In this document: positions 18,604 to 27,713 of the stretch, piece after piece | Layout: the number at the start of each line of letters is the position of its first letter | How positions within the stretch are numbered: position 1 is the first letter of the stretch | From: an uncultured Lachnospiraceae bacterium | Lineage (GTDB): Bacteria > Bacillota > Clostridia > Lachnospirales > Lachnospiraceae | Assembly (NCBI GenBank): GCA_902801515.1 | Contig: CADCII010000010.1 | Coordinates: forward strand, 52,788 to 116,787 | Length of the DNA stretch: 64,000 nucleotides | Direction of reading: 5' to 3' | Position numbers and translations under genes: made by a program | The notes under the pieces: model-generated | The model's input: only the letters and a program-made list of their open reading frames with translations | Databases searched by the model: none | What the model was told of the DNA's origin: nothing

Positions 18604-19791
18604 TTATAGCAGGAATTCTGCCATCACCAGATTGCTCACTTCGATCCCCCGGTCTGTGAGTCTCAGATGCCCCTCTTCTGTCTCGAGAAGTCCCTGTGAT
18701 CTAAGTGTTGCTGTCACCTCTTCATAGAGATCCTCAGCCCGCACACCAAACCGTTCTTCGAACTTGTCCAGGTTCACGCCTTCCGTCATACGAAGACCAA
18801 GGAACATCGTCTCCTCGATCTCATTTTCCCGGGAAAGCTGCGTGACTTCCCTTGCGGGTTGTTCCTGGCCGATATACTCTGCAAGATCTGCAGTGTTCCG
18901 GAATCGCCTGCTGCCGATCAGGCCCGACGCTCCCAGCCCGAACCCGGCGTATTCTCTCCGGATCCAGTATCCTGTATTATGCCGGCTCTCTCTGCCTGGC
19001 AGGGCATAGTTGGAGATCTCATACCGGTGCATTCCGGCCTGCCCCAGCATCTGTTCCAGATCCTTCTGCATCTGGTCTTCCGACAACTCATCCGGAAGAA
19101 AGAGCGGCCTGTCACCTCTCGCCTTTGTCATGGCGTCTTCATGATATCTGTCCCAGAATGGCGTGCCCTCTTCTATAATCAGGCTGTAAGCAGAGATGTG
19201 CTCCGGTCCCTGAGGACGGTCTGAAGAACAGCCGTCATTGGGCAGGCTGAGCACCTGCTTCAGGGTCTGTCTCCATACCTCACAGGTCTGTCCCGGAAGT
19301 CCGTACATCAGATCCACGCTGATATTGGAAAAGCCGGCTGCGCGGGCTGCGGCATATTCCTCCCTGAACTTCTCCCAGGTATGGATCCTGCCAAGGCTGG
19401 AAAGAAGAGAATTGTCCGCACTCTGCAGGCCTATGCTGAGACGGTTGAACCCGGTCCTTAAGAACAGATCCAGTTTTTCGTCTGTCAGAGTTCCCGGGTT
19501 GCACTCGATCGTAATCTCCGCATCCTCCCTTACACAGAATCTCTTCCGTATCAGGTCAAGCACAGAGACCGTCAGCTCAGGATCCGGAAGCGACGGCGTT
19601 CCTCCTCCGAAATAAACACTCACTACTTCATACCGGCCCGGCTCTTCAAACCGGCTGATCTCACGCAGCAGCGCATCCGTATACGCTCTGTGAGTCTGAC
19701 CGGATGCGGGAAAGGACAGAAAATCGCAATAAGCACATTTCCTGACACAGAATGGAATATGAACATAGATCTCCAGTTCCCGCTTTTCCAT
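18604..19791 (-). CDS. hemW: radical SAM heme chaperone HemW (HemN-like)
   Basis: Radical SAM protein of 395 residues in the coproporphyrinogen oxidase-like family, now assigned as a heme chaperone. The N-terminus YVHIPFCVRKCAYCDF holds the three cluster Cys residues (C-x3-C-x2-C). VYFGGGTPS and EITIECNPGT follow, and a C-terminal HemN domain starts near residue 320. It begins 5 nt after lepA, the usual lepA-hemW pairing of Firmicutes. Its stop is 1 nt from the stop of the convergent SGNH gene, with no terminator visible between them. Confidence 0.93.
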   Translation of the reverse strand: MEKRELEIYVHIPFCVRKCAYCDFLSFPASGQTHRAYTDALLREISRFEEPGRYEVVSVYFGGGTPSLPDPELTVSVLDLIRKRFCVREDAEITIECNPGTLTDEKLDLFLRTGFNRLSIGLQSADNSLLSSLGRIHTWEKFREEYAAARAAGFSNISVDLMYGLPGQTCEVWRQTLKQVLSLPNDGCSSDRPQGPEHISAYSLIIEEGTPFWDRYHEDAMTKARGDRPLFLPDELSEDQMQKDLEQMLGQAGMHRYEISNYALPGRESRHNTGYWIRREYAGFGLGASGLIGSRRFRNTADLAEYIGQEQPAREVTQLSRENEIEETMFLGLRMTEGVNLDKFEERFGVRAEDLYEEVTATLRSQGLLETEEGHLRLTDRGIEVSNLVMAEFLL

Positions 19792-19796
19792 ATCTC

Positions 19797-21611
19797 TTAC
19801 GACTCGTCCAGTTTCAGGACACTCATAAATGCCTTCTGCGGAATCTCTACCGATCCCACCTGGCGCATGCGTTTCTTTCCTTCTTTCTGTTTCTCAAGCA
19901 GTTTCTTCTTTCTGCTGATATCACCGCCATAGCATTTGGCAAGTACATCCTTGCGAAGGGCACGGACAGTCTCCCTGGCGATGATCCTTCCGTTGACAGC
20001 TGCCTGGATCGGAATCTCGAACAGCTGTCTCGGGATCTCTTCCTTGAGTTTCTCGCACATCTTCCTGCCGCGTTCGTAAGCACTTCCCTCGAACACGATA
20101 AATGAGAGTGCGTCCACCTGTTCGCGGTTTACCAGGATATCCAGTTTGCACAGGTCGCTCTTCACATACTCCTTCAGTTCATAATCGAAGGATGCATAGC
20201 CACGGGAGCGGCTCTTCAGAGCGTCAAAGAAGTCATAGATGACTTCGTTAAGCGGCAGGTCATACTTCAGCATTGCGCGGCCTGCTTCCATGTATTGCGT
20301 TTCCTTATAAATACCGCGCCTTTCCTGGCACAGCTGCATGATCGGTCCGATGAATTCCGTGGTCACCATGATCTCAGCTGCCACCACGGGCTCCTCCATG
20401 TATTCAATCTCAGAAGGATCCGGAAGGTTCGACGGATTCGTCAGTTCCATGACTGTGCCGTCGGTCTTGTGAACCTTATAGATAACACCCGGGGCGGTCG
20501 TGACCAGGTCCAGATTGTATTCTCTCTCCAGTCTCTCCTGGATGATCTCAAGGTGAAGAAGTCCAAGGAAGCCGCAGCGGAAACCGAAGCCAAGCGCTGC
20601 GCTGGTCTCCGGCTCAAACTGCAGGGAGGCATCATTTAACTGAAGTTTCTCCAGTGCGTCCCGAAGGTCCTGATACCTGGCACTGTCCGCCGGATAGACA
20701 CCGCAGTAAACCATCGGCAGAGGATTCTTGTATCCGGGAAGCGGTTCTGCGCATGGATCATCCGCATCCGTCACAGTATCACCGACTCTTGTGTCCTTGA
20801 CATTCTTCAGGAATGCGGTGAAATAACCGACCATGCCGGCTTCCAGCTGGTCGCAGGGGATAAACTGTCCCGGAGCAAAATAGCCTACTTCCACAACTTC
20901 AGCTTCAGCCCCTGTCGCCATCATACGGACCTTCATGCCCTTCTTCAGGACGCCGTCAAAGACACGTAAGAACACAATTACGCCCCTGTAGGAGTCATAG
21001 AGCGAATCAAAGATCAGTGCGCTAAGAGGCGCGTTGCTGTCACCGGTCGGCGGCGGAAGCGTCTTCACGATCTGCTCCAGTACCTCTTCCACATTAAGAC
21101 CTGTCTTGGCAGAGACCTTCGGGCAGTTCTCACAGTCAAGCCCGATCACATCCTCGATCTCCGATGCGACTCTTTCAGGGTCGGCGCTCGGAAGGTCGAT
21201 CTTATTGATGACCGGGAGGATCTCCAGATCATGATCAAGCGCCAGGTATACATTTCCCAGAGTCTGAGCCTCCACCCCCTGGGCAGCGTCCACCACCAGG
21301 ACAGCGCCGTCGCAGGCAGCAAGCGCCCTTGATACTTCATAGTTAAAGTCAACATGGCCAGGGGTGTCGATCAGGTTGAACACATACTCCTCCCCGTCCC
21401 TGCTGCGATAGATGCTGCGGACAGTCTGCGACTTGATCGTAATGCCTCTCTCACGCTCGATGTCCATGTTGTCAAGGACCTGATTCTGCATCTCGCGGGT
21501 CGTAAGGACGCCCGTCTGTTCAATAATGCGGTCGGCCAGGGTAGATTTACCGTGATCGATATGCGCGATGATACAGAAATTTCGTATTTTATTGATATCG
21601 AATCCTGCCAA
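19797..21611 (-). CDS. lepA: elongation factor 4 (LepA)
   Basis: Ribosome-binding GTPase of 604 residues, normal length. G1 is [14 protein letters not shown]2 RGITIK, G3 DTPGHVDF and G4 NKIDLPSAD, followed by EF-G-like domains II, III and V and the LepA-specific C-terminal domain ([10 protein letters not shown]-like basic segment followed by [10 protein letters not shown]). It is divergent from rpsT and is followed by hemW. The group matches the rpsT-lepA-hemW-hrcA-grpE-dnaK-dnaJ order of Firmicutes, here broken by the SGNH gene. Confidence 0.97.
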   Translation of the reverse strand: MAGFDINKIRNFCIIAHIDHGKSTLADRIIEQTGVLTTREMQNQVLDNMDIERERGITIKSQTVRSIYRSRDGEEYVFNLIDTPGHVDFNYEVSRALAACDGAVLVVDAAQGVEAQTLGNVYLALDHDLEILPVINKIDLPSADPERVASEIEDVIGLDCENCPKVSAKTGLNVEEVLEQIVKTLPPPTGDSNAPLSALIFDSLYDSYRGVIVFLRVFDGVLKKGMKVRMMATGAEAEVVEVGYFAPGQFIPCDQLEAGMVGYFTAFLKNVKDTRVGDTVTDADDPCAEPLPGYKNPLPMVYCGVYPADSARYQDLRDALEKLQLNDASLQFEPETSAALGFGFRCGFLGLLHLEIIQERLEREYNLDLVTTAPGVIYKVHKTDGTVMELTNPSNLPDPSEIEYMEEPVVAAEIMVTTEFIGPIMQLCQERRGIYKETQYMEAGRAMLKYDLPLNEVIYDFFDALKSRSRGYASFDYELKEYVKSDLCKLDILVNREQVDALSFIVFEGSAYERGRKMCEKLKEEIPRQLFEIPIQAAVNGRIIARETVRALRKDVLAKCYGGDISRKKKLLEKQKEGKKRMRQVGSVEIPQKAFMSVLKLDES

Positions 21612-21722
21612 GGGAATTCCTCCTGCTATTCATGCTGCTAAATAAGAATATATAATCCATTCGTCTGAATGACGAACAGCAACCGTAGTTTACCGTATGC
21701 AAATGAAAACATCAAGAAGATG

Positions 21723-21751
21723 TTGACTTTTACATTCCCGCGGATTAGAAT
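21723..21751 (+). promoter_or_regulatory. sigma-A promoter of rpsT
   Basis: TTGACT (21723-21728), a 17-nt spacer and TAGAAT (21746-21751) lie about 85 nt before the rpsT start. Good match in both hexamers and spacing. Confidence 0.8.
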
Positions 21752-21837
21752 ACCTTCGTATGTGTGCCTGAAACGTCCGTGTCCGTCTTTCAAGCACGAA
21801 TGAACGAATATAAAAAATATATATGGAGGTGTACGTT

Positions 21838-22101
21838 TTGGCAAACATTAAGTCCGCTAAGAAACGTGTTCTGACCAGCAGAGTCAGACAGGAAAGAAAC
21901 AAAGCCATCAAGTCTTCTGTCAAGACCGCGATCAAGAAGGTCGAAGCAGCTGTGAACGCAGCTGACAAGGACGCAGCAGCGAAGGAGCTTCTGAATGCTA
22001 CTTCCATCATCGATAAGGCTGCAAAGAAGGGTGTTCTTCATAAGAACAACGCTTCCCGCAAGGTTGCCCGTCTCGCAAAGATGGTCAATTCTGCACAGTA
22101 A
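21838..22101 (+). CDS. rpsT: 30S ribosomal protein S20
   Basis: Small-subunit protein that binds 16S rRNA. From TTG at 21838 the product reads (M)ANIKSAKKRVLTSRVRQERN, the canonical S20 start, and has 87 residues. GGAGGTG lies 6 nt upstream of this TTG. An in-frame ATG at 21823 overlaps that Shine-Dalgarno sequence and would add five non-homologous residues, so TTG is preferred. The gene is monocistronic, with its own promoter and terminator. Confidence 0.95.
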   Translation: MANIKSAKKRVLTSRVRQERNKAIKSSVKTAIKKVEAAVNAADKDAAAKELLNATSIIDKAAKKGVLHKNNASRKVARLAKMVNSAQ

Positions 22102-22128
22102 TATTTTTACAGAAGAATACGATACAGC

Positions 22129-22166
22129 AAAGCGCACCGGACCGTCATCCCGGCGCGCTTTTTTTT
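22129..22166 (+). terminator. intrinsic terminator of rpsT
   Basis: GC-rich stem aaagcgcaccgg / ccggcgcgcttt followed by eight T in all on the plus strand. It begins about 28 nt after the stop codon. Confidence 0.9.
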
Positions 22167-22197
22167 ATCCTGTCATTCCACCTGTCAAAATGAAATC

Positions 22198-23322
22198 TTA
22201 TGCGGATCTTCCCGAAGAGCACTTAATAATGATCAGTTCCGCTGCAAGCTGCTCTTCCATTCTTCCGGACTGGACCAGCTGCCGGATCCGGACACACTCC
22301 TCTGTCAGACCCCTGACCTGCTCCATCGTATAATATCTTGACTGCCCCATCAGCTGTCTCGCCTGCCAGTCGGCAAGTTTCAGTTCACTCATGATCTGCG
22401 GGACTCCGCCGCCCCGGTCCATGATATCTTTTGCCAGCATCATCCTGTCATACTGCTTCATGATAAGAGCCGAGATCATACCCGGAGACTCCCTGAGCTG
22501 AAGCAGATCATTGTACAGACTCAGAGCACCGGCGCATTCCTGACGCGCGATCATATCGATCATGCGGAATACTTTCCCCTCCAGAATCTCACTGGTAATT
22601 TCCTCCACATCTTTCAGATGGATGACGCCCCCAGTCCCCGCATAGGAGATCAGTTTCTCCGTCTCGGTATTGATGTGCGACATGTCATTACCGGTCATCT
22701 GGAGAAAACGCTCCATCGCCCCGGAGGTGATGCGGATCTTCTCACCGGCAAGACGGCCTGCAACCCATCTGCTCAGGCTCTGCGCATCCTGTGATTCGAA
22801 CTCCGCTGCAAGACCTGCTTTGGAAACTGCCTTGTACAGCTTCCCGCGTTTGTCCACACTGATCTTGCCCTTCTTCCCTCCTGCTTTTTTCTCATCAGGC
22901 TGTTCTACGAACAATACGACCGTAGAATCGGGAATCTTCGGGATAAATGAAGCAACCTGCGCGCTCAGATCTTCCGAGTCCTCCTGTGCGCCGCTGTCAG
23001 AACTGTCCACGTCCTTCGCTGCCTTTCTGCTCATGAAGAGCCTGGTATCTTCCAGGACAACCATCCTGTGATCGGCAAAAAAAGGCATGGACATGATCTC
23101 ATCCTGGACCACGCCCCAGTCAAGGCTCTCCGACCTGTGAATATTCAGATTCATTGAATCCTCTGAACCGACCACAGCATTGATCAGTTCATGTTTGTAC
23201 TGCCGGACCAGGTAATCCTCATCTCCACACAGCAGATATACCTTTCGGAATGATTTATCCGCTATATCCTTCCTAAGAAGTATCATTCCCTGATTCTCAG
23301 CCCTCTGTTTTGTCCCTGCCAT
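22198..23322 (-). CDS. holA: DNA polymerase III subunit delta
   Basis: Clamp-loader subunit that opens the sliding clamp. It has 374 residues, and the typical N-terminus FRKVYLLCGDEDYLVRQYK is followed by the family's AAA-like fold and helical collar. The start is uncertain: the first ATG at 23322 has a poorly spaced SD, and an ATG at 23286 (MILLRKDIADK) matches the usual family start better. It is convergent with rpsT and divergent from asnA; in Firmicutes holA often sits next to rpsT. Confidence 0.93.
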   Translation of the reverse strand: MAGTKQRAENQGMILLRKDIADKSFRKVYLLCGDEDYLVRQYKHELINAVVGSEDSMNLNIHRSESLDWGVVQDEIMSMPFFADHRMVVLEDTRLFMSRKAAKDVDSSDSGAQEDSEDLSAQVASFIPKIPDSTVVLFVEQPDEKKAGGKKGKISVDKRGKLYKAVSKAGLAAEFESQDAQSLSRWVAGRLAGEKIRITSGAMERFLQMTGNDMSHINTETEKLISYAGTGGVIHLKDVEEITSEILEGKVFRMIDMIARQECAGALSLYNDLLQLRESPGMISALIMKQYDRMMLAKDIMDRGGGVPQIMSELKLADWQARQLMGQSRYYTMEQVRGLTEECVRIRQLVQSGRMEEQLAAELIIIKCSSGRSA

Positions 23323-23379
23323 CTCTTTACAACCAGCCAGCGATACGTTTATAATCAGTGTTCAGAATTGTTACAGTTA

Positions 23380-23385
23380 TATAAT
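23380..23385 (+). promoter_or_regulatory. -10 element of asnA promoter
   Basis: Perfect TATAAT about 27 nt before the asnA ATG. The sequence at the -35 distance (AGTGTT) is weak, so an activator or looser recognition is possible. Confidence 0.45.
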
Positions 23386-23411
23386 CATAACAAGAAAAGA
23401 GGAATCCGGCA

Positions 23412-24425
23412 ATGAGTCACATCTATATCCCGGACGGCTACAGACCTCTGCTGTCCATGTACGACACCCAGAAGGCAATCGGAACGATCAAGCGTCAGTT
23501 TGCCGATACCCTGGCAGCCACGCTCCAGCTTCACCGAGTCAGCGCTCCGCTGTTTCTGGAAGCGTCCACCGGTCTGAACGATGACCTGAACGGCTATGAG
23601 CGCAAGGTCACTTTTGATCTGAAAGATACAGGAACTGAAGCCCAGGTCGTACAGTCACTCGCAAAATGGAAGCGCATGGCCCTTCGCGATTATAATTTCC
23701 ATGTAGGCAAGGGGCTATACACGGATATGAACGCGATCCGCCGTGACGAAGAACTGGACAATCTCCATTCTGTCTATGTTGACCAGTGGGACTGGGAAAA
23801 AGTCATCCGCAAGGAAGACCGCACCATCGAATATCTGCAGAGAACAGTACGCGCTATCGTCTCGGCGGTCTGCGCAGCGGAAATGAACCTTCACGCGCAG
23901 TTCCCTGAGCTCTATGAGCTTCCTCTTCATACTCCCGACGTGACCTTCATCACGGCACAGGAACTTGAAGATCTCTATCCGGATCTTGATCCCAAACAGA
24001 GAGAGAACGCATTTGTACGCGAGAACGGAACCACTTTCCTGATGCAGATCGGCAGAAAGCTGCGCTCGGGCAAGCCTCATGACGGAAGAGCTCCTGACTA
24101 TGACGACTGGGATCTGAACGGAGACATCCTGTTCTGGAATAATACGCTGAACATCAGCTATGAGCTGTCCAGCATGGGAATCCGTGTAAGTCCCGAAAGC
24201 CTTGACCGTCAGCTGAAAGAGGCAGGCTGCGACGACCGCCGCTCTCTTCCATTCCACAAAGCACTGCTTGCGGGAGAACTTCCCTACACGATCGGCGGAG
24301 GCATCGGCCAGAGCCGCCTGTGCATGCTGATCCTCGGATCCGCGCACATCGGAGAAGTCCAGTCCAGTGTCTGGGACGCAGATACCATCGACGCCTGCAG
24401 AAAGGCCGGAATTCCATTATTGTAA
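23412..24425 (+). CDS. asnA: aspartate-ammonia ligase (asparagine synthetase A)
   Basis: Makes asparagine from aspartate, ammonia and ATP through an aspartyl-AMP intermediate. It has 337 residues, normal for AsnA, which shares the class II aminoacyl-tRNA synthetase fold. Family signatures seen are STGLNDDLNGYERKV, KWKRMALRDY, YTDMNAIRRDEELDN, HSVYVDQWDWE and the C-terminal GGGIGQSRLCMLIL. It is monocistronic, with a strong hairpin straight after the stop. Confidence 0.97.
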   Translation: MSHIYIPDGYRPLLSMYDTQKAIGTIKRQFADTLAATLQLHRVSAPLFLEASTGLNDDLNGYERKVTFDLKDTGTEAQVVQSLAKWKRMALRDYNFHVGKGLYTDMNAIRRDEELDNLHSVYVDQWDWEKVIRKEDRTIEYLQRTVRAIVSAVCAAEMNLHAQFPELYELPLHTPDVTFITAQELEDLYPDLDPKQRENAFVRENGTTFLMQIGRKLRSGKPHDGRAPDYDDWDLNGDILFWNNTLNISYELSSMGIRVSPESLDRQLKEAGCDDRRSLPFHKALLAGELPYTIGGGIGQSRLCMLILGSAHIGEVQSSVWDADTIDACRKAGIPLL

Positions 24426-24429
24426 TACA

Positions 24430-24470
24430 CATACCCCCGGGGAGCATGTCAATCAGTCCCCGGGGGTATG
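24430..24470 (+). terminator. hairpin terminator after asnA
   Basis: Perfect 14-bp stem catacccccgggga / tccccgggggtatg. The following T-rich stretch is poor, so efficiency is uncertain. It may also isolate the 6S RNA locus. Confidence 0.65.
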
Positions 24471-24526
24471 TTATGAATTTATATTTTGATTATTGAGCCT
24501 TCATTTTTGATCATAAAACTCGCTAT

Positions 24527-24712
24527 ATTGGCAGTCTGGTGCTCCATAAGCAAATAATTCCAGCAGGAACGCAGCTAAGATCCACTGCCTATGAAGACTT
24601 AATGTCCGGGGGAAGAGCGAATGCTCATGCGAATCCCCCGGACATTTATGTCGTAGTTGGCAGTTAGCTTAGCGGAGTGGGCTGGATTTGCGTTGGAGCC
24701 CAGACTGCCAAT
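24527..24712 (+). ncRNA. ssrS: probable 6S RNA
   Basis: A 186-nt stretch without an ORF folds as a 6S-like rod. The ends pair (attggcagtctgg with ccagactgccaat, then gctcc with ggagc). A large asymmetric central bubble follows, then gctaag/cttagc, actgcc/ggcagt and an apical stem tgtccggggg/cccccggaca. 6S RNA mimics an open promoter and sequesters RNA polymerase. The strand is not certain because the fold is nearly symmetric: TATATT lies at the plus-strand start, and TATAAA is placed for a minus-strand start. Plus is preferred on the look of the central bubble. Confidence 0.55.
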
Positions 24713-24741
24713 TATTTATAATTCATTGAAATAGGTAATGT

Positions 24742-26010
24742 TCAGCCAACCCTCTCGGTCGCTTTCTCTCCGATGTACCCTTCCGGGAACAGCGTTCCGG
24801 TTCCGCCGGTAAGTTCCATATACTCGTCTGTCAGCTGGTCATCCGGCTCCGTCTCATCATTGTTATCCGCATTGGCACTGACACTTCCGTCACCGTAGAT
24901 CGTCTGATGCATCTGGGCGATCGTAGAACTCCAGCTCGGAACCAGCATGCCCTGACCCTCGATGTCGATGGTATCGTACATTCCATCGTAAGGAACACGG
25001 TCCTGAATGAACTCGTATGTCAGAAGGGCCGGCGCGTCACCTACCAGGCTCCAGATCTCATTTTCCGGAATATTGTGCGTGACAAGCGGAAGGACCTTCG
25101 TTACAAACTTGATCAGCTGTGAAGAACTGAGTGTCTTCACCTTCTCGATCATCTGCTGGATGACATATCTCTGGCGCTGTGTTCTGGAATAGTCAGAATT
25201 TCCGACAAAACGGTTTCTGGCATATGCAACCGCCTGTACGCCGTCGCTCAGAAGCATTCCGGGCTCATCCATGATCGCGTGCTCTTCATAAGGAATATTG
25301 AGCACTCTCTCACACATATCCTTGATATAACCATTTGCCACCTCAATCTCGGTAGCTGTCCAGTTCAGTTCGATTCCGCCAAGAGCATCGATAATATCAA
25401 CCAGATTCTCAAAGTCGACTGCCGCATATCGGTCTACGGAAATTCTGTAATTCTCCTCAACTGTATCGCACAGAAGCGGTCCGCCGCCATAGGCGTAGGA
25501 AGCATTCAGTTTATTGTAGTCATGTCCAGGGATCTCAACATAAGTATCGCGCATAAGGGAGATCACACTGACTCTCTTCTTGTCATTGTTCAGAGAGATC
25601 AGCATAACACTGTCAGAATTACCGTTCCATGACTTGTCCGTACGGTCAACACCCGCAAGTATGACATTGTAGACCGACTGGTTCATGATAACGTCATCTC
25701 CGGCATCTGTCTGAATCTGATTCATCTGGAAATGCAGATTCTCCAGTTCCGATTCATTGAGAATTGTTCCGGCATCCGCCTCTGTTTCCCTGTCCAGTGC
25801 CTCCTCCGGCAGCGTCTCAAACTGCATGACGTCCTCGTCAGCCTGGAAGTGCGTACTCCGAATCAGACTATGTCCAAAATAATAGATACCGGCACACCCG
25901 GCCACTACGATTCCCAGAATTATACACAGTGTAGCTCCGCAGATCTTGCCCCAGCTGGGTCCCTTTCCTCTGCTGAGCATCAACGGATTGTCATCTTCTC
26001 TGCGCGGCAT
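24742..26010 (-). CDS. LytR-CpsA-Psr (LCP) family protein
   Basis: Predicted membrane-bound transferase that attaches undecaprenyl-linked glycopolymers to peptidoglycan. The product is 422 residues from the ATG at 26010, chosen because GGAGG lies about 7 nt upstream; a further ATG 10 codons upstream has none. A membrane segment lies near residues 25-47 (CIILGIVVAGCAGIYYFG). The extracellular LCP domain contains SLMRDTYVEIPG, KLNASYAYGG, and the arginine cluster YARNRFVGNSDYSRTQRQ. The C-terminus is Asp/Glu-rich. Confidence 0.92.
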   Translation of the reverse strand: MPRREDDNPLMLSRGKGPSWGKICGATLCIILGIVVAGCAGIYYFGHSLIRSTHFQADEDVMQFETLPEEALDRETEADAGTILNESELENLHFQMNQIQTDAGDDVIMNQSVYNVILAGVDRTDKSWNGNSDSVMLISLNNDKKRVSVISLMRDTYVEIPGHDYNKLNASYAYGGGPLLCDTVEENYRISVDRYAAVDFENLVDIIDALGGIELNWTATEIEVANGYIKDMCERVLNIPYEEHAIMDEPGMLLSDGVQAVAYARNRFVGNSDYSRTQRQRYVIQQMIEKVKTLSSSQLIKFVTKVLPLVTHNIPENEIWSLVGDAPALLTYEFIQDRVPYDGMYDTIDIEGQGMLVPSWSSTIAQMHQTIYGDGSVSANADNNDETEPDDQLTDEYMELTGGTGTLFPEGYIGEKATERVG

Positions 26011-26084
26011 CCGATAACCTCCGAAATGAATTATATGCAAACTGTTATTTACAGAATTATTAATCGCAGACAGACAATTACATT

Positions 26085-26118
26085 AAGAAAGCCTTCTGAG
26101 CGATCAGAAGGCTTTCTT
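26085..26118 (-). terminator. hairpin after tRNA-Leu
   Basis: Perfect 15-bp inverted repeat aagaaagccttctga / tcagaaggctttctt with a 4-nt loop. It begins 1-2 nt beyond the tRNA 3' end on the minus strand. The T run is weak, but the stem itself ends in T residues. Confidence 0.75.
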
Positions 26119-26119
26119 C

Positions 26120-26203
26120 TGCGGAAGAAGGGACTTGAACCCTCACGACCTTGCGATCACAGGCACCTGAAGCCTGCGCGTCTGCCAATTCCGCCACTTC
26201 CGC
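26120..26203 (-). tRNA. tRNA-Leu (anticodon CAG)
   Basis: On the minus strand the acceptor stem is gcggaag / cttccgc with discriminator A, a D-arm with AATTGGCAGA, an anticodon stem CAGGC/GCCTG with loop TTCAGGT (anticodon CAG, codon CUG), the long variable arm of a type II tRNA, and the T-arm GGTTCAAGTCC. CCA is not encoded. Confidence 0.96.
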
Positions 26204-26234
26204 GTTTCATTGAGTTTCTCAACTCACAAGCGAT

Positions 26235-26263
26235 ATATTACCAAGTTTACTCTTCCGTGTCAA
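26235..26263 (-). promoter_or_regulatory. promoter of tRNA-Leu
   Basis: Minus strand TTGACA (26263-26258), a 17-nt spacer and TAATAT (26240-26235), about 30 nt before the tRNA 5' end. The tRNA-Ala promoter at 40802-40830 has the same two hexamers and spacing. Confidence 0.85.
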
Positions 26264-26274
26264 CAATAAATTCA

Positions 26275-26308
26275 AACAAAAATCAGCGGCGTGACGCACG
26301 CCGCTGAT
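26275..26308 (-). terminator. intrinsic terminator of the cell-wall-binding protein gene
   Basis: Perfect 12-bp GC-rich stem atcagcggcgtg / cacgccgctgat with a 3-nt loop, followed on the minus strand by TTTTTGTTT. It starts about 30 nt after the stop codon. Confidence 0.92.
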
Positions 26309-26339
26309 CCGGATTCTCATTCTTCAGATTCATTCAGAC

Positions 26340-27614
26340 TCAGGAAATCTTGTCGTAGGTAGCAAGCGCAAGGGCTTTCTCCTGATTATAACGATAACTG
26401 AAAACAGATCTTCCTGCCCAGCCCTTTGAATCTCTCCATCTGTAAGTATACAGCTTCTTCAGGAAATCCCTGTCACTGACACTGTCTTTGAGTCCCGCAT
26501 TGACAACGGCATTGACCGCTGTTGTCTGCCCGTGCTGGATCGAATAGCTGAAGACAGCTCCCCGGCACACGTAAGGACGCAGTTCCATATGGATTCCTTT
26601 GGCACTCAATGCCTTCTCACAAGGTTTGTAATACTGGTCAAGTGCAAATTCATCCTGCATGGTAGAGAAATACTTGGAGTCTGCCTTATAGCAGGCAGCC
26701 CATGCCTTGTACAGTTTTGTATTTCCCTTCAGAGAAGACTTGCTGCAGCTCACAAAAGGCTTAAAATCTTTGAAAAACTTACTGTTCTTGTTATAGCAGT
26801 ATTTGATGAACGGCTGTAATGAATACCTGTAGTCAAACTGATATTTTCCACAGGCATTGCCGCTGTCTCCGCCAGTCTGCGCATATCCCGAATCGCCCGA
26901 CTCAAACTTCGTAAAGAACAGAATATCCGAATAATTACCAAGTTTGGACGATGTACCTCTCAGCTTCTTGGTCATCGCCGCATTATACACGCCCTTAGAA
27001 GAGAAATAATAGATCTTTCCGTTGATCGTCTGCTGGCCGGTGACAATACCGGTCTCTATCGTCTGGTAATACTTTTTCTTATTAACCTTGATGAATCCCT
27101 GCTTGATATAGCCCTTCTTATTGAAAAAATACCGCTTCCCGTCAATCGTCTTCCAGCGGCTCTTGATCATCACCCCGTTTTTCTTGAAGTAGCGATACTT
27201 TCCCTTAATATTGAACAGGCCGCTCTGTCTTGCGCCTTCGCTGTCAAAGTAATATCTCTTATTGTTGATCTTCCTGTATCCTGTCAGACGCTTCTGATCC
27301 TTGAAGAAATAATACTTCCCTCCGGTCTTGATCCATCCGCCCTGGAACTTTACTCTGCGGTATCCATTGGAATTGTAATAGATGCCTTTGACAAAACAGT
27401 TCAGATAACGGGTACCGTTCGCATCGACAAAGCACTTGCCGACCTTCGCGTTCCGGATCAGCGCACCGGTCTCGGCATCATACGCATAAAAGAGGCCATC
27501 TATCTGCTTCCAGACATATGTCCCCTGGGTAGTGTAGTTTTTCGCAAACGCTGAAAAGCAGAAAACAAATGTCATAACTGCCATGATCAGCGTTATCTTG
27601 CATATCTTTTTCAT
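26340..27614 (-). CDS. secreted cell-wall-binding-repeat protein with lysozyme-like C-terminal domain
   Basis: Predicted exported envelope protein of 424 residues. A signal peptide (about 1-24, MKKICKITLIMAVMTF then FSAFA) precedes at least seven choline/cell-wall-binding-type repeats (about 30-215) of the form G-W-x-K-x-x-G-K-x-Y-F-F. The last 200 residues have KFESGDSGYAQ, GNACGKYQFDYRYS and a helical remainder, reminiscent of lysozyme/chitosanase-like domains with an early Glu. Peptidoglycan hydrolysis is inferred, not shown. It follows infA in place of the expected alpha-operon genes but has its own promoter and terminator. Confidence 0.8.
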   Translation of the reverse strand: MKKICKITLIMAVMTFVFCFSAFAKNYTTQGTYVWKQIDGLFYAYDAETGALIRNAKVGKCFVDANGTRYLNCFVKGIYYNSNGYRRVKFQGGWIKTGGKYYFFKDQKRLTGYRKINNKRYYFDSEGARQSGLFNIKGKYRYFKKNGVMIKSRWKTIDGKRYFFNKKGYIKQGFIKVNKKKYYQTIETGIVTGQQTINGKIYYFSSKGVYNAAMTKKLRGTSSKLGNYSDILFFTKFESGDSGYAQTGGDSGNACGKYQFDYRYSLQPFIKYCYNKNSKFFKDFKPFVSCSKSSLKGNTKLYKAWAACYKADSKYFSTMQDEFALDQYYKPCEKALSAKGIHMELRPYVCRGAVFSYSIQHGQTTAVNAVVNAGLKDSVSDRDFLKKLYTYRWRDSKGWAGRSVFSYRYNQEKALALATYDKIS

Positions 27615-27660
27615 ACTATCTGTTGCTCCCCTGATTGCAGGACTTTTTCGTTTCCGCTAT

Positions 27661-27690
27661 AGTATAGCACAGATATTACATATTTGTTAA
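27661..27690 (-). promoter_or_regulatory. promoter of the cell-wall-binding protein gene
   Basis: Minus strand TTAACA (27690-27685), an 18-nt spacer and TATACT (27666-27661) with a TGC extension, about 45 nt before the ATG. Confidence 0.75.
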
Positions 27691-27713
27691 GCGTTTTAAA
27701 TATTTTTTTAAAA

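Noticed and set aside
24527-24712. T-box or other riboswitch upstream of the LCP gene
   Set aside because: No T-box AGGGUGGNACCGCG-type sequence or other aptamer core, and the long terminal pairing fits 6S RNA better.
24527-24712. Signal recognition particle RNA
   Set aside because: Lacks the GGAAGCAGC-type apical motif and the expected SRP loop.
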